Shown piece after piece: positions 53,796 to 63,407 of a stretch of DNA of 64,000 nt. The position numbers and the translations under genes are program-made. This stretch comes from Cutaneotrichosporon cavernicola (lineage: Eukaryota; Basidiomycota; Tremellomycetes; Trichosporonales; Trichosporonaceae): the NCBI RefSeq assembly GCF_030864355.1, contig NC_083394.1:3038001-3102000 (forward strand), read 5' to 3'. A model generated the notes under the pieces. It searched no databases. It saw only the letters and a list, made by a program, of their open reading frames with translations, and was not told the DNA's origin. The first letter of the stretch is position 1. Each line of letters begins with the position of its first letter.

Positions 53796-55432
53796 CTACT
53801 CGTCGTCGTCCTTGTCAATGACGGTAGTCTTAAACTTGCGAGGCGGCACGCGGCGGTGCCAGAGAATGTCGAGTTCGCGCACCGTGCGGTCCTTTGTTTC
53901 CGGAACCATAAAGTAAACAAAGATCAGAACGCCCACAGCGGTGCCGAACCAGATAAACGCCGAGCGGCCCTGCAAGTCCCATGCCAGGGGGTTGAGGCTG
54001 TAACTCTGGACGAAACCCATGGGCACAGCGACGGCGTAGTATGCCGCGCGAGCGATGGCGCAAGTCTGAGCGCGGAGTTTGATCGATGAGACTTCCGCCA
54101 CAATCGTAAACGTGATTGGGCCAACCGAAAGACCATACGACGCATAGACGAGCATGAGGAATGTCGCTTGGATCCAGAATGACGTTGAGCTCTTGCTCGC
54201 CGCCGCTGCGATCCCAATAGCAAGGAGCATGGCGGTCTGGAAAGCCACGCCGGAAAGGTAGAGTCTCCGGCGACCCACTCTGGTGACAAGGTGGAATGCG
54301 ACCAAAACCGCAGCGAGTTGAACGCCAGAAGTGCCGAGACCGAGACCGAACGCCTTGTCGGCGCCCATGCCCGCCACGGTGTAGAAGTATGTCGCCATGT
54401 TACCGATGAGGAGACCGCTCCAGTTTTGAGCGGCAAACATGAAGCTTGCGACAAGGGTACGTTTCCCGTCTATGCCCTTGAGGCAGGCTGCGAGACTCGC
54501 ACCTTCAGTGAGGGAATTCTCAATCTCGATAGTCCGCGCCATCATGGCCACGACAGCGGCTGGGTCGCGTGGCGAGTTTTTTGATTCGAGCCGGCGGACG
54601 ACTTTCTCCGCATCCTCAAGGCGGTTCTTTCGGACAAGCCACCACGGCGACTCGGGCGCGAAAATCATGGCGATAATAAGCGGTACAGGCCAAATCCACT
54701 GGATCGCAAATGGGATCTTGTAGGACCACTTTGATGTGCCGTTACGGAACCCGAAGAGAATCCCCGAAGTCATGAGCTGGCCAACACACCAGCACACCTG
54801 GTTCCACATGGTTGCGTGGGCGCGGAGTGGGAGGGGGACGATTTCCGACGCATATGCCTGTGCGATGGCATTGTAGAAACCCCATGGCAGACCCGCGAGG
54901 AACTGGCCGACAAAAAGCACCGGCAACGTCTCGGCGAAGAACGTCACGAAGATGAAACAAGTCATGGCGACCAGTGCGCCGATCATCGTCTTCTTGTATC
55001 CGAGATGAGGCTGGACGTAACCGCAGATAAGAATACCGACAAATGCGCCGATTGTCGACGCGTAGTTACATGCGCTCTGCCAAGCCGGGGGGACTTGGTA
55101 AGTCCCATCGCCGAGCGGCTGGCCGAAATGACGCTGGAACGCCGGCTGTGCCATGAGATTCGACACGAGAGCCGCATCATAAGCCTCCATCACCTGTGAT
55201 TAGCTTTACTCCAACGAAAACTCACAATGACCATGGACATGACCATGGACCAGAATGCCGCCTTGGGGAATAGCCGGAATGCAGCAACCACGCCCATGTG
55301 TTCCTGGTCCTCGGCGGCGACGGCCTCAGCGAGCCGTTCCTTGTTTGCCTCGTGCACGACATGGTGGTCTTCCTTGTGTTCCAGCATCTCGTGGACTGGC
55401 TTGTCCGTGTCTCTGTTGTTGAAGTTCGCCAT
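53796..55432 (-). CDS. Sugar-porter MFS transporter (maltose/alpha-glucoside type)
   Basis: Exon 1 is 55432-55226, exon 2 is 55193-53796, 534 aa; intron 32 nt, phase 0. The long cytosolic N-terminus (NNRDTDKPVHEMLEHKEDHH) precedes TM1. Sugar-porter landmarks: GFYNAIAQAYASEIVPLPLR, PESPWWLVRKNRLEDAEKVVRRL in the central loop, RVGRRRLYLSG (second motif A), and the closing VPETKDRTVRELDILW. These put it with fungal alpha-glucoside/maltose permeases, proton symporters of the plasma membrane; the actual sugar is unknown. It is divergent from the Gfo/Idh gene over a 560-base region holding three CCGGGAATAR motifs, which suggests shared control. Confidence 0.9.
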
Positions 55433-55992
55433 TGGGGTTGATGGGGTCCCAAGATGACTCGAGGGGTTTATTTATCTTCCGCACCCGAGCGATTGTCTGT
55501 ATGGCCCCACATCGGCGATACTGAACGCCACCATCGGCGTGGGGACCCGTGCGATGGAGGTAGGTCACCGGGAATAAGTAAGAGTTCTCATTGGATACGA
55601 AGTAATCCATTCCTTCAAGGCCGGCAAAATGCGGAAGTGTCTGTTATTCCCGGCATATCTGGGGAGACCGTCAGCTGATCGGATCGGAGTTTGTCACCTC
55701 GGGACAAAATGAGGCCGGGCGTAACCACCGGGAATAGTTCTGCTCAATCAACGCCAGTATCCAGTCACTGGTGACCATGACAAGTGACTATCCCGGGTGT
55801 GCGGTCGATAAGGAATGCCGCCCTGCATCAAGGTCGGCCGGAAATCAGCCAAGGTCCCCTCTGGACAGCTGCGGTGCTAGCCCAGAAGAGCAAACAGTAT
55901 ATAGCCGCGATCCGATCCGCCATGCTCAAGCCCTCCAACTCTTCAAGATTCCAAGTCCCCACCACTCTACCTCCAACCCCCACCCCTCTGCC
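55433..55992. promoter_or_regulatory. Divergent promoter with three CCGGGAATAR motifs and a TATA box
   Basis: Shared upstream region of the maltose-type transporter and the Gfo/Idh dehydrogenase. CCGGGAATAA at 55568-55577 (plus), TTATTCCCGG at 55644-55653 (same word on minus) and CCGGGAATAG at 55728-55737. TATATA at 55898 lies 95 bases before the dehydrogenase ATG. The CCG/CGG core suits a Zn2Cys6 factor; binding is inferred. Confidence 0.55.
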
Positions 55993-57114
55993 ATGACTGC
56001 CGACACCAACCGCAAGCTCAAGGTCGCGCTCTTCGGCGTCGGCCGCCTCGGCTCCATCCGTGCGCGCATCCTCGTCGCCTCACCCCGCATCGACCTAGTC
56101 GCCATCTGCGACCCCAAACCCGGATCCGACCAGTGGGTGGCCGACAACATGCCCGCGCGCATCCGTTTCTTCGCCGACCCCGAGGAGTGTCTTGTCTCCT
56201 CGGGTGCCGAGGCCGTCCTCATCTCGACCGCGACCGCGACTCACGCGGCCCTCGTCCTCCGTGCCCTCGAGCTCGACCTGCACGTCATGGTTGAGAAGCC
56301 GATCGCCGTCGACATCGAGACTACTCGAGTCGTCGTCGAGGCCGCCGCGAAGAAACCTCACCTCAAGCTCCTTGTCCCGTTCTGTCGGCGGTTCGACGAC
56401 AGTTACCGCAACGTCAAGCGGATGGTCGATGGTGGCGAGCTGGGCGAGGTACATGCCGTCGAGACGTCGTGTCTCGACCAGCAAGATCCCAGTGGATTCT
56501 TCGTCACCTTCTCCGCTCAGAGTGGAGGTATCTTCGTCGATATGGGGATTCACGACATTGACATTGCGAGATACTTCCTCAATGTCAAGGAATGCCCCAA
56601 CCCCAAGAAACAGGTGAACCGCGTCTTTGCGGTTGGCCAGACCGCCGTATACACCGCCCTCAACGAGTACAAAGACGCAGATAACGGTTTCGCAATTGTC
56701 GAGTTCTCAAATGGAAAAGTCCTCACCTTCCACATCGGGCGTACCCTCACCAACGGCTTTGAGAGCGCCACCCGTGTCTTTGGGACCAAGGGCAGCGCAA
56801 TCGTTAATGGAAACTCGACAATTGACCGCGTCGAAGTCCGCGATGTCCACGGCGTCCGCACCGCTACTACCCCCGACGCATTCGTGCTCTACGACAAGAG
56901 CTTCGTACACGATGTCGCCGAGTTTGCCGAGTGTGTCCTCGAGGACAAGCGTGAGTACTCAACTCACATATATGACGTGACGCTGATACCAGCCCTCTCG
57001 CTCAACGCCGACGACGCGTACGAGGCCGCCAAGATTGCCGCGGCGCTGCAGTACAGCTTCCGCAACAAGGTTCCGGTCATGTTTGACGACGACGGGCTGC
57101 CGATCATGGCTTGA
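55993..57114 (+). CDS. Gfo/Idh/MocA family dehydrogenase, inositol-2-dehydrogenase-like
   Basis: Exon 1 is 55993-56950, exon 2 is 56993-57114, 359 aa. The 42-nt intron (GTGAGT, CTGATACCAG, phase 1) has no stop and is a multiple of three, so retention would add 14 residues. The N-terminal Rossmann domain has GVGRLG (15-20) and EKP at 101-103, the conserved Lys of the family. The C-terminal domain has GGIFVDMGIHDIDIARYF, matching the inositol dehydrogenase D-x3-H-D pattern (D183, H187). It should oxidise a sugar or cyclitol hydroxyl with NAD(P). ATG 55993 follows a TATA at 55898; the upstream frame is a 5' UTR by composition. It sits between a divergent transporter and a tandem monooxygenase. 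Confidence 0.93.
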   Translation: MTADTNRKLKVALFGVGRLGSIRARILVASPRIDLVAICDPKPGSDQWVADNMPARIRFFADPEECLVSSGAEAVLISTATATHAALVLRALELDLHVMVEKPIAVDIETTRVVVEAAAKKPHLKLLVPFCRRFDDSYRNVKRMVDGGELGEVHAVETSCLDQQDPSGFFVTFSAQSGGIFVDMGIHDIDIARYFLNVKECPNPKKQVNRVFAVGQTAVYTALNEYKDADNGFAIVEFSNGKVLTFHIGRTLTNGFESATRVFGTKGSAIVNGNSTIDRVEVRDVHGVRTATTPDAFVLYDKSFVHDVAEFAECVLEDKREYSTHIYDVTLIPALSLNADDAYEAAKIAAALQYSFRNKVPVMFDDDGLPIMA

Positions 57115-57181
57115 TCTTGGACTTGTACTTGTACTTGTGTGGTTCATTGGTAGAGTTAGACATGGGCTCGATGCTAGATGT

Positions 57182-57319
57182 GTTTATGGACTTGTGTTGC
57201 TGCGTCTGTCCTTGTGCTTCGTTGTCCGTGATCCTGCGACTTGACAGTGGGTTTATGAACTTGTGTTGCTGCATCTGTCCTTGTGCTTTGTTGTCCGTGA
57301 TCTTGCCGCTTGACAGTGT
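57182..57319. repeat. 69-bp tandem duplication, two copies
   Basis: Copies 57182-57250 and 57251-57319 share GTTTATG, CTTGTGTTGCTGC, TCTGTCCTTGTGCTT and TTGTCCGTGATC, with about seven differences. Confidence 0.9.
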
Positions 57320-57529
57320 GTCGACCAGCAGATCTCCGATGATCGGAGTTTTGGTGGCCGATACGTACCGTCGTTTTGATCGCCGAGAGCGTGGCGGTCG
57401 GCACACGTTCAGAACACTGCCTCACATGGATGCGACAATCTGGGTGACCGGACGTTCATCCAAGCATCCAAGCTGGGAGCTTGCTGCCTGCTGAGACCGC
57501 GCAGGAGATGATGAAGAGCCTAGAACTGA

Positions 57530-57545
57530 TGTCCGATATCGGACA
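57530..57545. promoter_or_regulatory. Perfect 16-bp palindrome with CCG-N4-CGG core
   Basis: TGTCCGATATCGGACA, 362 bases upstream of the monooxygenase ATG. The inverted CCG...CGG half-sites are the classic target of dimeric Zn2Cys6 factors; whether the factor at 63408 binds is not known. Confidence 0.5.
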
Positions 57546-57828
57546 CAACCGGGCAATCACAAAAATCCCGATGCAGGTATGGCGGGGATCGCTCCTCCGT
57601 CCTCACGTGCACTGCGATTCCCGGCCTGCAGCTCGTTCTCCGACTTGACCTGCAAGCATAGATCCGACTCTTTTGTTATCAATCCCCGGCCGCCGCTCAG
57701 GGATAACGCGTTAATCCGATGTCCCACATTCTCCGCCTTTCCTCGGATGACAGCTGAGCGACGTTCCAACAAGCAGACATCTCCGCACATCGGGCCACAG
57801 CAATGTACGCGACGTCAACAGCGAGTTG

Positions 57829-57834
57829 TATAAA
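57829..57834 (+). promoter_or_regulatory. TATA box of the monooxygenase gene
   Basis: TATAAA, 73 bases before the ATG at 57907. Confidence 0.5.
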
Positions 57835-57906
57835 GTGACGATAACGACGAGCTGCAGAAACCATCAAACCTCCTCCTCTCTCTCCAGCCTTCCATACCCA
57901 ACAGCC

Positions 57907-59799
57907 ATGGCTCCCACCGCCGTTGTCGACACCACCCCTGCCTTGGCGACCATCGCCGACCTCAAGGCCAAGGTCGCGGAGAAGCCCGCCCTCCCCGACA
58001 ACTACATGTACGACTTCCAGTACAACGCTGCGCTCCCCACCACGGACGCGCTCGGCACCAAGGTCCCAGACGACACGGATGCGGTCAAGGTCGCGCAGGA
58101 CGTCACCGCCTCCCTCTCGGCTGCCCTTGAAGCCGGCGATGCGGCTGCCTTCACCGCCCTCTTCGTTGAGAAAGGTGTGTGGCGCGACAAGCTCGCCTTC
58201 ACCTGGGACTACCGTACCTTCAACTTCACCGAGGCGATCGGTAAGGCTGCCGCCGACCTCCTCCCCTCAACCCGCTCCAACAATTTTGAGCTCTTCACCC
58301 CGCTCCCTTCGATCCAGCGCCCATACCCCGACCTCGAGTATGTCCAGTTCTGCCTCAAGTTTGACACGCCGCTGGTGCACGCCACCGCAATGGTTAACGC
58401 CGTCCTCACAAAGGACGGGTGGAAGCTCTGGACCCTCCACACTGTCGCCGAGGACCTCATCCAGTTCCCCGAGGTGGCCCCTGCCGACGGTCACATGACC
58501 GGGGACATCAGCTTCGAGGCCCAGCGCGAGAAGGAGGACGACGAGATCCGACCCGACGTCGTCATTGTCGGTGGTGGCCAGAATGGCCTCGCCCTCGCTG
58601 CTCGCCTCAAAGCTCTTGGCATCTCTGCCCTCATTGTCGAGCGCGCAGCAACCGTCGGCGAGGTCTGGCGCAAACGCTACGAGTACCTCTCGCTCCACTT
58701 CCCCCACTGGGCCGACCACCTCCCATACTTCCCCTACCCCGAGCACTGGCCCACATACACGCCCGCCCAGAAACAGGGCATGTACATGGAATGGTACGCG
58801 CAGGCGATGGAGCTGGCAATCTGGGCCAACTCCTCGGTCGTCGATGCAAAGCAGGACGCCAGCGGCTGGACCGTCAACATCAACAAGGGCGGCATTGAGG
58901 TCCGTACCCTCCACCCCAAGCATGTCGTCATGGCCACGTCGCTCTGCGGCGTCCCCATGACCCCCGACGTTCCCGGTCTCGAGGAATGGAACGGTGTCGC
59001 CCGACACTCGACCGCACATGACTCTTCGCGCAACTGGGTCGGCAAGAAGGTTCTCGTTGTCGGTACCTCGTCTTCGGGCTTTGACACTGCCTACGACTGC
59101 GCCCGCCGCGACATTGACGTCACCATTCTCCAGCGCTCGCCGACCTATATCATGAGCTTGACCCACTCGGTGCCCCGCGCCATCGGGATCTACGAGCCAG
59201 TAAACGGTGTTCGCCCCAACCTCGAGGAACAGGACCGTATCGCCTTCGCGATGCCCGTCGGTCCTGGTGAGGAGCTTGGCCGCCGCAACGCCGAGGTGCT
59301 CGAGAACCTCGACCGTGACCTCCTCGACGGCCTCCACGCCAAGGGTCTTCGTACGTGGCGCGGTCAGCGTGGGACCGGAAACGGCACCCTCGGCCAGACC
59401 CGTAACGGAGGCTTCTACTTTGACGCCGGCGCATGCGACCAGATCATCAACGGCAAAATCAAGGTCGAGCAGGGCCACGTGGAGCGCTTCACTTCCGACA
59501 AGGTCATCCTCTCCGGCGGTCGTGAGCGCGAGTACGACCTCGTCGTCTTCGCCACCGGCTTCTCCTCGACCGTCGACAGCGTCAAGGCTACCCTCGGCGA
59601 GGAGATTGCGTCCCGCTGCGGCCCGATCTGGGGGATCGACGAGGAGGGCGAGTTCCGCTCGGCTTACAAACACTCGGGGGTCGACAACCTCTGGATGATG
59701 GTCGGATACCTCCCCTACACGCGCTACCACTCGAAGCGCATGGCTATCCGCATCAAGGCCCTTCTCGAGGGTGTCTCGCCTGCGGCTTACACCGCCTAG
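57907..59799 (+). CDS. Flavin-containing monooxygenase with N-terminal NTF2-like extension
   Basis: 630 aa, single exon. Two Rossmann motifs: GGGQNG at 222-227 for FAD, and GTSSSG at 386-391 for NADPH. Between them is NGVARHSTAHDSS (G363, H367), close to the FxGxxxHxxxW/D signature of Baeyer-Villiger and N-hydroxylating enzymes. Residues 55-195 (KVAQDVTASLSAALEAGDAAAFTALF, VWRDKLAFTWDYRTF, FCLKFDTPLVHATAMVNAVL) look like a SnoaL/NTF2-like cone domain, an N-terminal extension seen in some fungal FMOs. The enzyme would insert one oxygen, for example next to a ketone. ATG 57907 is preceded by a TATA box at 57829; an in-frame ATG at 57826 would start inside the promoter. Length is about 100 residues above a plain FMO because of the extension. 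Confidence 0.93.
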   Translation: MAPTAVVDTTPALATIADLKAKVAEKPALPDNYMYDFQYNAALPTTDALGTKVPDDTDAVKVAQDVTASLSAALEAGDAAAFTALFVEKGVWRDKLAFTWDYRTFNFTEAIGKAAADLLPSTRSNNFELFTPLPSIQRPYPDLEYVQFCLKFDTPLVHATAMVNAVLTKDGWKLWTLHTVAEDLIQFPEVAPADGHMTGDISFEAQREKEDDEIRPDVVIVGGGQNGLALAARLKALGISALIVERAATVGEVWRKRYEYLSLHFPHWADHLPYFPYPEHWPTYTPAQKQGMYMEWYAQAMELAIWANSSVVDAKQDASGWTVNINKGGIEVRTLHPKHVVMATSLCGVPMTPDVPGLEEWNGVARHSTAHDSSRNWVGKKVLVVGTSSSGFDTAYDCARRDIDVTILQRSPTYIMSLTHSVPRAIGIYEPVNGVRPNLEEQDRIAFAMPVGPGEELGRRNAEVLENLDRDLLDGLHAKGLRTWRGQRGTGNGTLGQTRNGGFYFDAGACDQIINGKIKVEQGHVERFTSDKVILSGGREREYDLVVFATGFSSTVDSVKATLGEEIASRCGPIWGIDEEGEFRSAYKHSGVDNLWMMVGYLPYTRYHSKRMAIRIKALLEGVSPAAYTA

Positions 59800-60503
59800 A
59801 TTAGTTTAGAATAGATCTTCCCTTGTCTTATTTCATAGTGGACTCTGCGGGTGGCTTGGTGCTGCCTGTGCAATGTAAATTTCTGTGCCTCGCATTTGGG
59901 CTAGCCTCCTACTGGTGCACGTGTTTATCTGGGTCTTACCCCGGCCTCCATCCCAGAGCAGCCGCGACAATGCCCTATGGCTGCCTGTCCGCATACCTTG
60001 TCATACTGTATAAACTCAGTCAAGTCGTAGTCGCGTTCAACAATGAATTCATCTTCATTTGCCAATCGTGACGCCTCATACTCGGGTGATGACCTGTCAC
60101 AGGTCTGTAAGCTGTTGGGCGCCCACACCCTGCGTTTCGAAATTCTAGGTCCCTCTCCCGCACAAGATTGTCGGACCGGGTCCCAACTCACACCGAACCT
60201 GCATGCCTGGCTGTGGTAACAAGCACACCGCAGCTCGGCGCGGGGCACGGTCGCAAGCCGACCAACGGCCCGAGTCCTAGCCCTAAACCTCCGCCCAAGG
60301 AAGCATCCTATTCCCGGTCATGTTCCGGATCTCAAGCCGGAGTAAGTTTGCCCCCGGACTTAAAACCAATCAGCCCGATAAACTAAGTCCGGTGGTCTGA
60401 AAAGGCCGAGATTTGTGTTTACCGCCCACCCCAACGCGACATGACCGTCAACATACATTAAGACCTCGGGCGTGCGACGGTCCCCAGCAACAACACGTAC
60501 ACC
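59800..60503. other. Intergenic region with one CCGGGAATAG motif
   Basis: Promoter of the aldo/keto reductase. CTATTCCCGG at 60308-60317 is the reverse complement of CCGGGAATAG. GCCGG and CCCGG words cluster at 60290-60360. No coding frame supported. Confidence 0.5.
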
Positions 60504-61477
60504 ATGCCGACCTCCACTACCCTCCCCACCCACTTCCAGCTCAACACTGGAGCCAAGATCCCCTCCGTCGCGCTTGGTACGTCCCCATTTCCACACCGCT
60601 GACATTAGGTACCTGGCAGTCTGCGCCTGGTGAGGTGCGCCACGCCGTCTCTTTCGCCCTCAAGAACGGGTACCGCCACATCGACGCTGCTCTCATCTAC
60701 AAGAACGAGCACGAGGTCGGCCAAGGCATCAAGGACAGCGGTGTGCCCCGCTCCGAGATCTTCATCACCTCCAAGCTGTGGAACACGCACCAGCCCAACG
60801 CCGCCGAGGGCCTCCAAAAGACCCTCGACGCCCTCGGCACCGACTATCTCGACTTGTATCTTGTTCACTGGCCCGTCCGTCTCGTTCCTCAGGCAACTGG
60901 CGATCCGCTCCTCCCAGTCAACCCCGACGGTTCCCGCTCAATCGACCGGTCATGGGACCAGGCGGAGACCTGGCGCCAGATGGAGGAGCTCTACGCGAGT
61001 GGCAAGGTCCGCGCTATCGGGGTGTGCAACTGGTCCATTCCATACCTGGAGGAACTTAAGAAGACGTGGAAGATCATCCCCGCCGTCAACCAGTGCGAGA
61101 TCCACCCATTCCTTCCCCAACACGAGCTGCGCAAGTACTGCACCGACCTCGGTATCCTCATGGAGGCCTACTCTCCTCTCGGAAGCACTGGCGCACCACT
61201 CATGAGCGACCCCGAGATTGCTGAGATTGCCGAGAAACACGACGTCTCGGCCGCCACCGTGCTCATCAGCTACCACGTCAACCACGGCACCGTCGTCATC
61301 CCCAAAAGCGTTAGCGAGAAGCGCATCGCGTCCAACCGGCACGTCATCAAGCTCTCGGAGGAGGACATGGCGGTCCTCGACGGGCTGGCCGCCAAGGGCA
61401 AGGCTAAGCGGATCAACACTCCTCTCTGGGGCTGGGACCTCGGGTTTGAGGACTGGTACGCCCCTATCAGCAAGTAG
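60504..61477 (+). CDS. Aldo/keto reductase
   Basis: Exon 1 is 60504-60576, exon 2 is 60609-61477, 313 aa; intron 32 nt, phase 1. The catalytic tetrad of the family is complete: D50 and Y55 in GYRHIDAALIYKNE, K80 in ITSKLWN, H111 in DLYLVHWPV. Cofactor-binding residues appear at the C-terminus: VIPKSVSEKRIASN, the NADPH-phosphate loop. The closing segment is WGWDLGFEDWYAP. It reduces a carbonyl of a sugar or small aldehyde with NADPH. It follows the monooxygenase in the same direction and is convergent with the lactonase. Confidence 0.95.
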
Positions 61478-61934
61478 ATTGTGTAGAGCTTCCTCTCCGT
61501 CCATGTACTCGTGATTACTTTGAGAGTCTATTCGGATATCCGCATGGTTCCAGGGCGTCCACCACCGTTGGGTCCGGTCCGCCATCGGAACCCAGATGGA
61601 TGGGACTATCCCCGATGAGCGGAGATTACTTGCCCACGACTGGATCTCCTGTATTTGTCGGATGGTACCAGGCTGCCTGCTCGTAGCCGTAGGGCAGCAC
61701 AGCTGCTATGTCGAAGCATAGGATACGGATGCTCTCTAGTCCTAATGCGCGGCAAGGGTGCCACGGACGACAAGGTTGTCACTGGACTGTAAACGTGCTG
61801 GACTCCTTGAGGTACCATATGGGCATGAATTTGTACCGAGAAGCAAGGTTACTGTACATACAACTGGCTTGGGCAGACACTCTGCCACAGCCCGACTATG
61901 ACACCTCTGCATGAAGTTTATACAACTATGAACT
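61478..61934. other. Convergent intergenic region
   Basis: 3' ends of the aldo/keto reductase and the lactonase. CGGATATCCG palindrome at 61533-61542. Nothing else supported. Confidence 0.45.
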
Positions 61935-62953
61935 CTAGAACTTGCCCTTGAAGCGGCCGCGTTCCACGCCGCGGTACCCAAGTCCGCTGATGCGGTAGAG
62001 CTTGCCCTTCTCAGTCCTGTCAGGCGGGTTCTGGTTGTCCGTGTCGCACTTGGCAGTGGTGATGTAGAGGTCGTCCAAGTTGTCGCCGCCGAAGATGCAG
62101 CACGTAACGTTCCAAGCGCTGGGAATGTCGATCTCGACGTCGATCTGCGCAGTCTCGGGGTTGAGGCGTACCACCTTGCCGGCGCACCAGCGGGCACTCC
62201 ACACGCCTCCCTCGGCATCGAGGCATAGGCCATCGGGGTATCCAACATCGGGCGTCTTCATGTCCGAGAACACCCTCCGATTCGACATGGTGCCCTTGGC
62301 GAGATCGTAGTCGAACAAGACAATCTCCTTGACCCAAGAGTCGGTAAAGTACATCTTGCGTCCACCGTCGAACCACGCCATCCCGTTGGTGCAAGTGATC
62401 CCGCCGAGAATAAGGGGTGCCTCGAACCCGTCCTTAGTCTGGCGGAGTGAGAACATACGCCCGTCGTGCGTGCCGATCCCTCCAGAACCCATGGTGCCGG
62501 CAAGGAAGCGACCCGCCGGGTCAACCGCACCCTCGTTCATACGCGCCTCTTTGGCCGTAAGCTGGCCGGTGACCGTGGATGTCTTAATGACGTCGTACGT
62601 CTGCGGCACCATCTTGGGCGCCTCGAAGCGCGCCTGCGTCGGCTGGGGAACTGATGCAGGTGGAATGAATGCAAAGTTGTCCTCGACGCTCGCCACGAGC
62701 TGTCATCAGCACTGTTCGCTGTAAAGTGGGGACTCACACCCTCGCCATCCTCAAGAAGCGCGATTGCAGTCACGTTCTTGTCAAAATGGCTGACGCCATA
62801 CTTCTCCGTTGCCGGGTCGTAGACGTAGACATCGTTAAGGTCAATGTCGACAAAGTACAGTCGCTTGCTCCGCGAGTCCCAGACACAGCCTTCGCCGAGG
62901 TCCATGTTGAGGTCGAGCAGCGGCTCGGTGATCGTGTACTTGGCGATAGTCAT
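61935..62953 (-). CDS. SMP-30/gluconolactonase/LRE-like lactonase
   Basis: Exon 1 is 62953-62738, exon 2 is 62699-61935, 326 aa; intron 38 nt, phase 0. This six-bladed beta-propeller family hydrolyses sugar lactones with one divalent metal. Metal ligands expected from the family are present: E21 (LGEGCVWD), N177 (TCTNGMAW) and D228 (VGYPDGLCLD). The substrate-side residues R125-M-N127-E128-G match the conserved RxNDG-type loop (here RMNEG). The N-terminal blade starts EPLLDLNMDLGEG, as usual. It is transcribed away from the regulator at 63408 over a 454-base shared promoter. It fits a pathway in which a dehydrogenase makes a lactone that is then opened. Confidence 0.93.
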
Positions 62954-63407
62954 TGTGAAGTGGTGTTGCAGTGAGAGTGAGTGGGCAATGGGTGGAACGA
63001 GCTCACATGGCCGCGTTGATATCTCTAGCGCGTACGCCACACCGACACCGTTCTCCCCATCTCCGTGATGCGTCGGACACAGCTCCGGTGTCGGAGATAG
63101 CGGCCTACCCAGGACGGTTGGCTCAGGCCCCAACCAAATAAGAACCCGCAGGTTGCCGAGGGATCTGTATCGCACCGCGGGTCCTTGGTGGGATAATCAG
63201 GCAGCGTGCGGGACGCAAGTGCGGGACGTAGCGTGTACACCTGTGTTCCGAGGATGTCAAGATGTAATAACTCCGGTCTCATTTGTTGTCACCGGACGAA
63301 AAACACTAAGCACCGGGTTTAATTGGTACTGTTTACCCGGCTCATCGGCCCACCACCATATTGCCACCACTCTCCTTCCCACTCTCAACCACTCTCTCCG
63401 ACATCTC
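62954..63407. promoter_or_regulatory. Divergent promoter between lactonase and regulator, with inverted repeats
   Basis: CCGACACCG at 63042-63050 and CGGTGTCGG at 63086-63094 form 9-bp arms 35 bases apart. CCGGGT at 63313-63318 and ACCCGG at 63335-63340 form a second pair 68 bases before the regulator ATG. Both have CCG/CGG cores. Autoregulation is plausible but inferred. Confidence 0.5.

Larger units (their letters stand above)
57115..57906. other. Intergenic region with 69-bp duplication and palindrome
   Basis: 3' region of the dehydrogenase with a CTTGTA repeat (57119-57137) and the tandem duplication 57182-57319, then the promoter of the monooxygenase with the palindrome at 57530-57545 and TATAAA at 57829. 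Confidence 0.6.

Noticed and set aside
58267..59730. 487-codon frame antisense to the monooxygenase
   Set aside because: Codon bias (C or G at third positions) opens the opposite strand; the plus frame has clear catalytic motifs.
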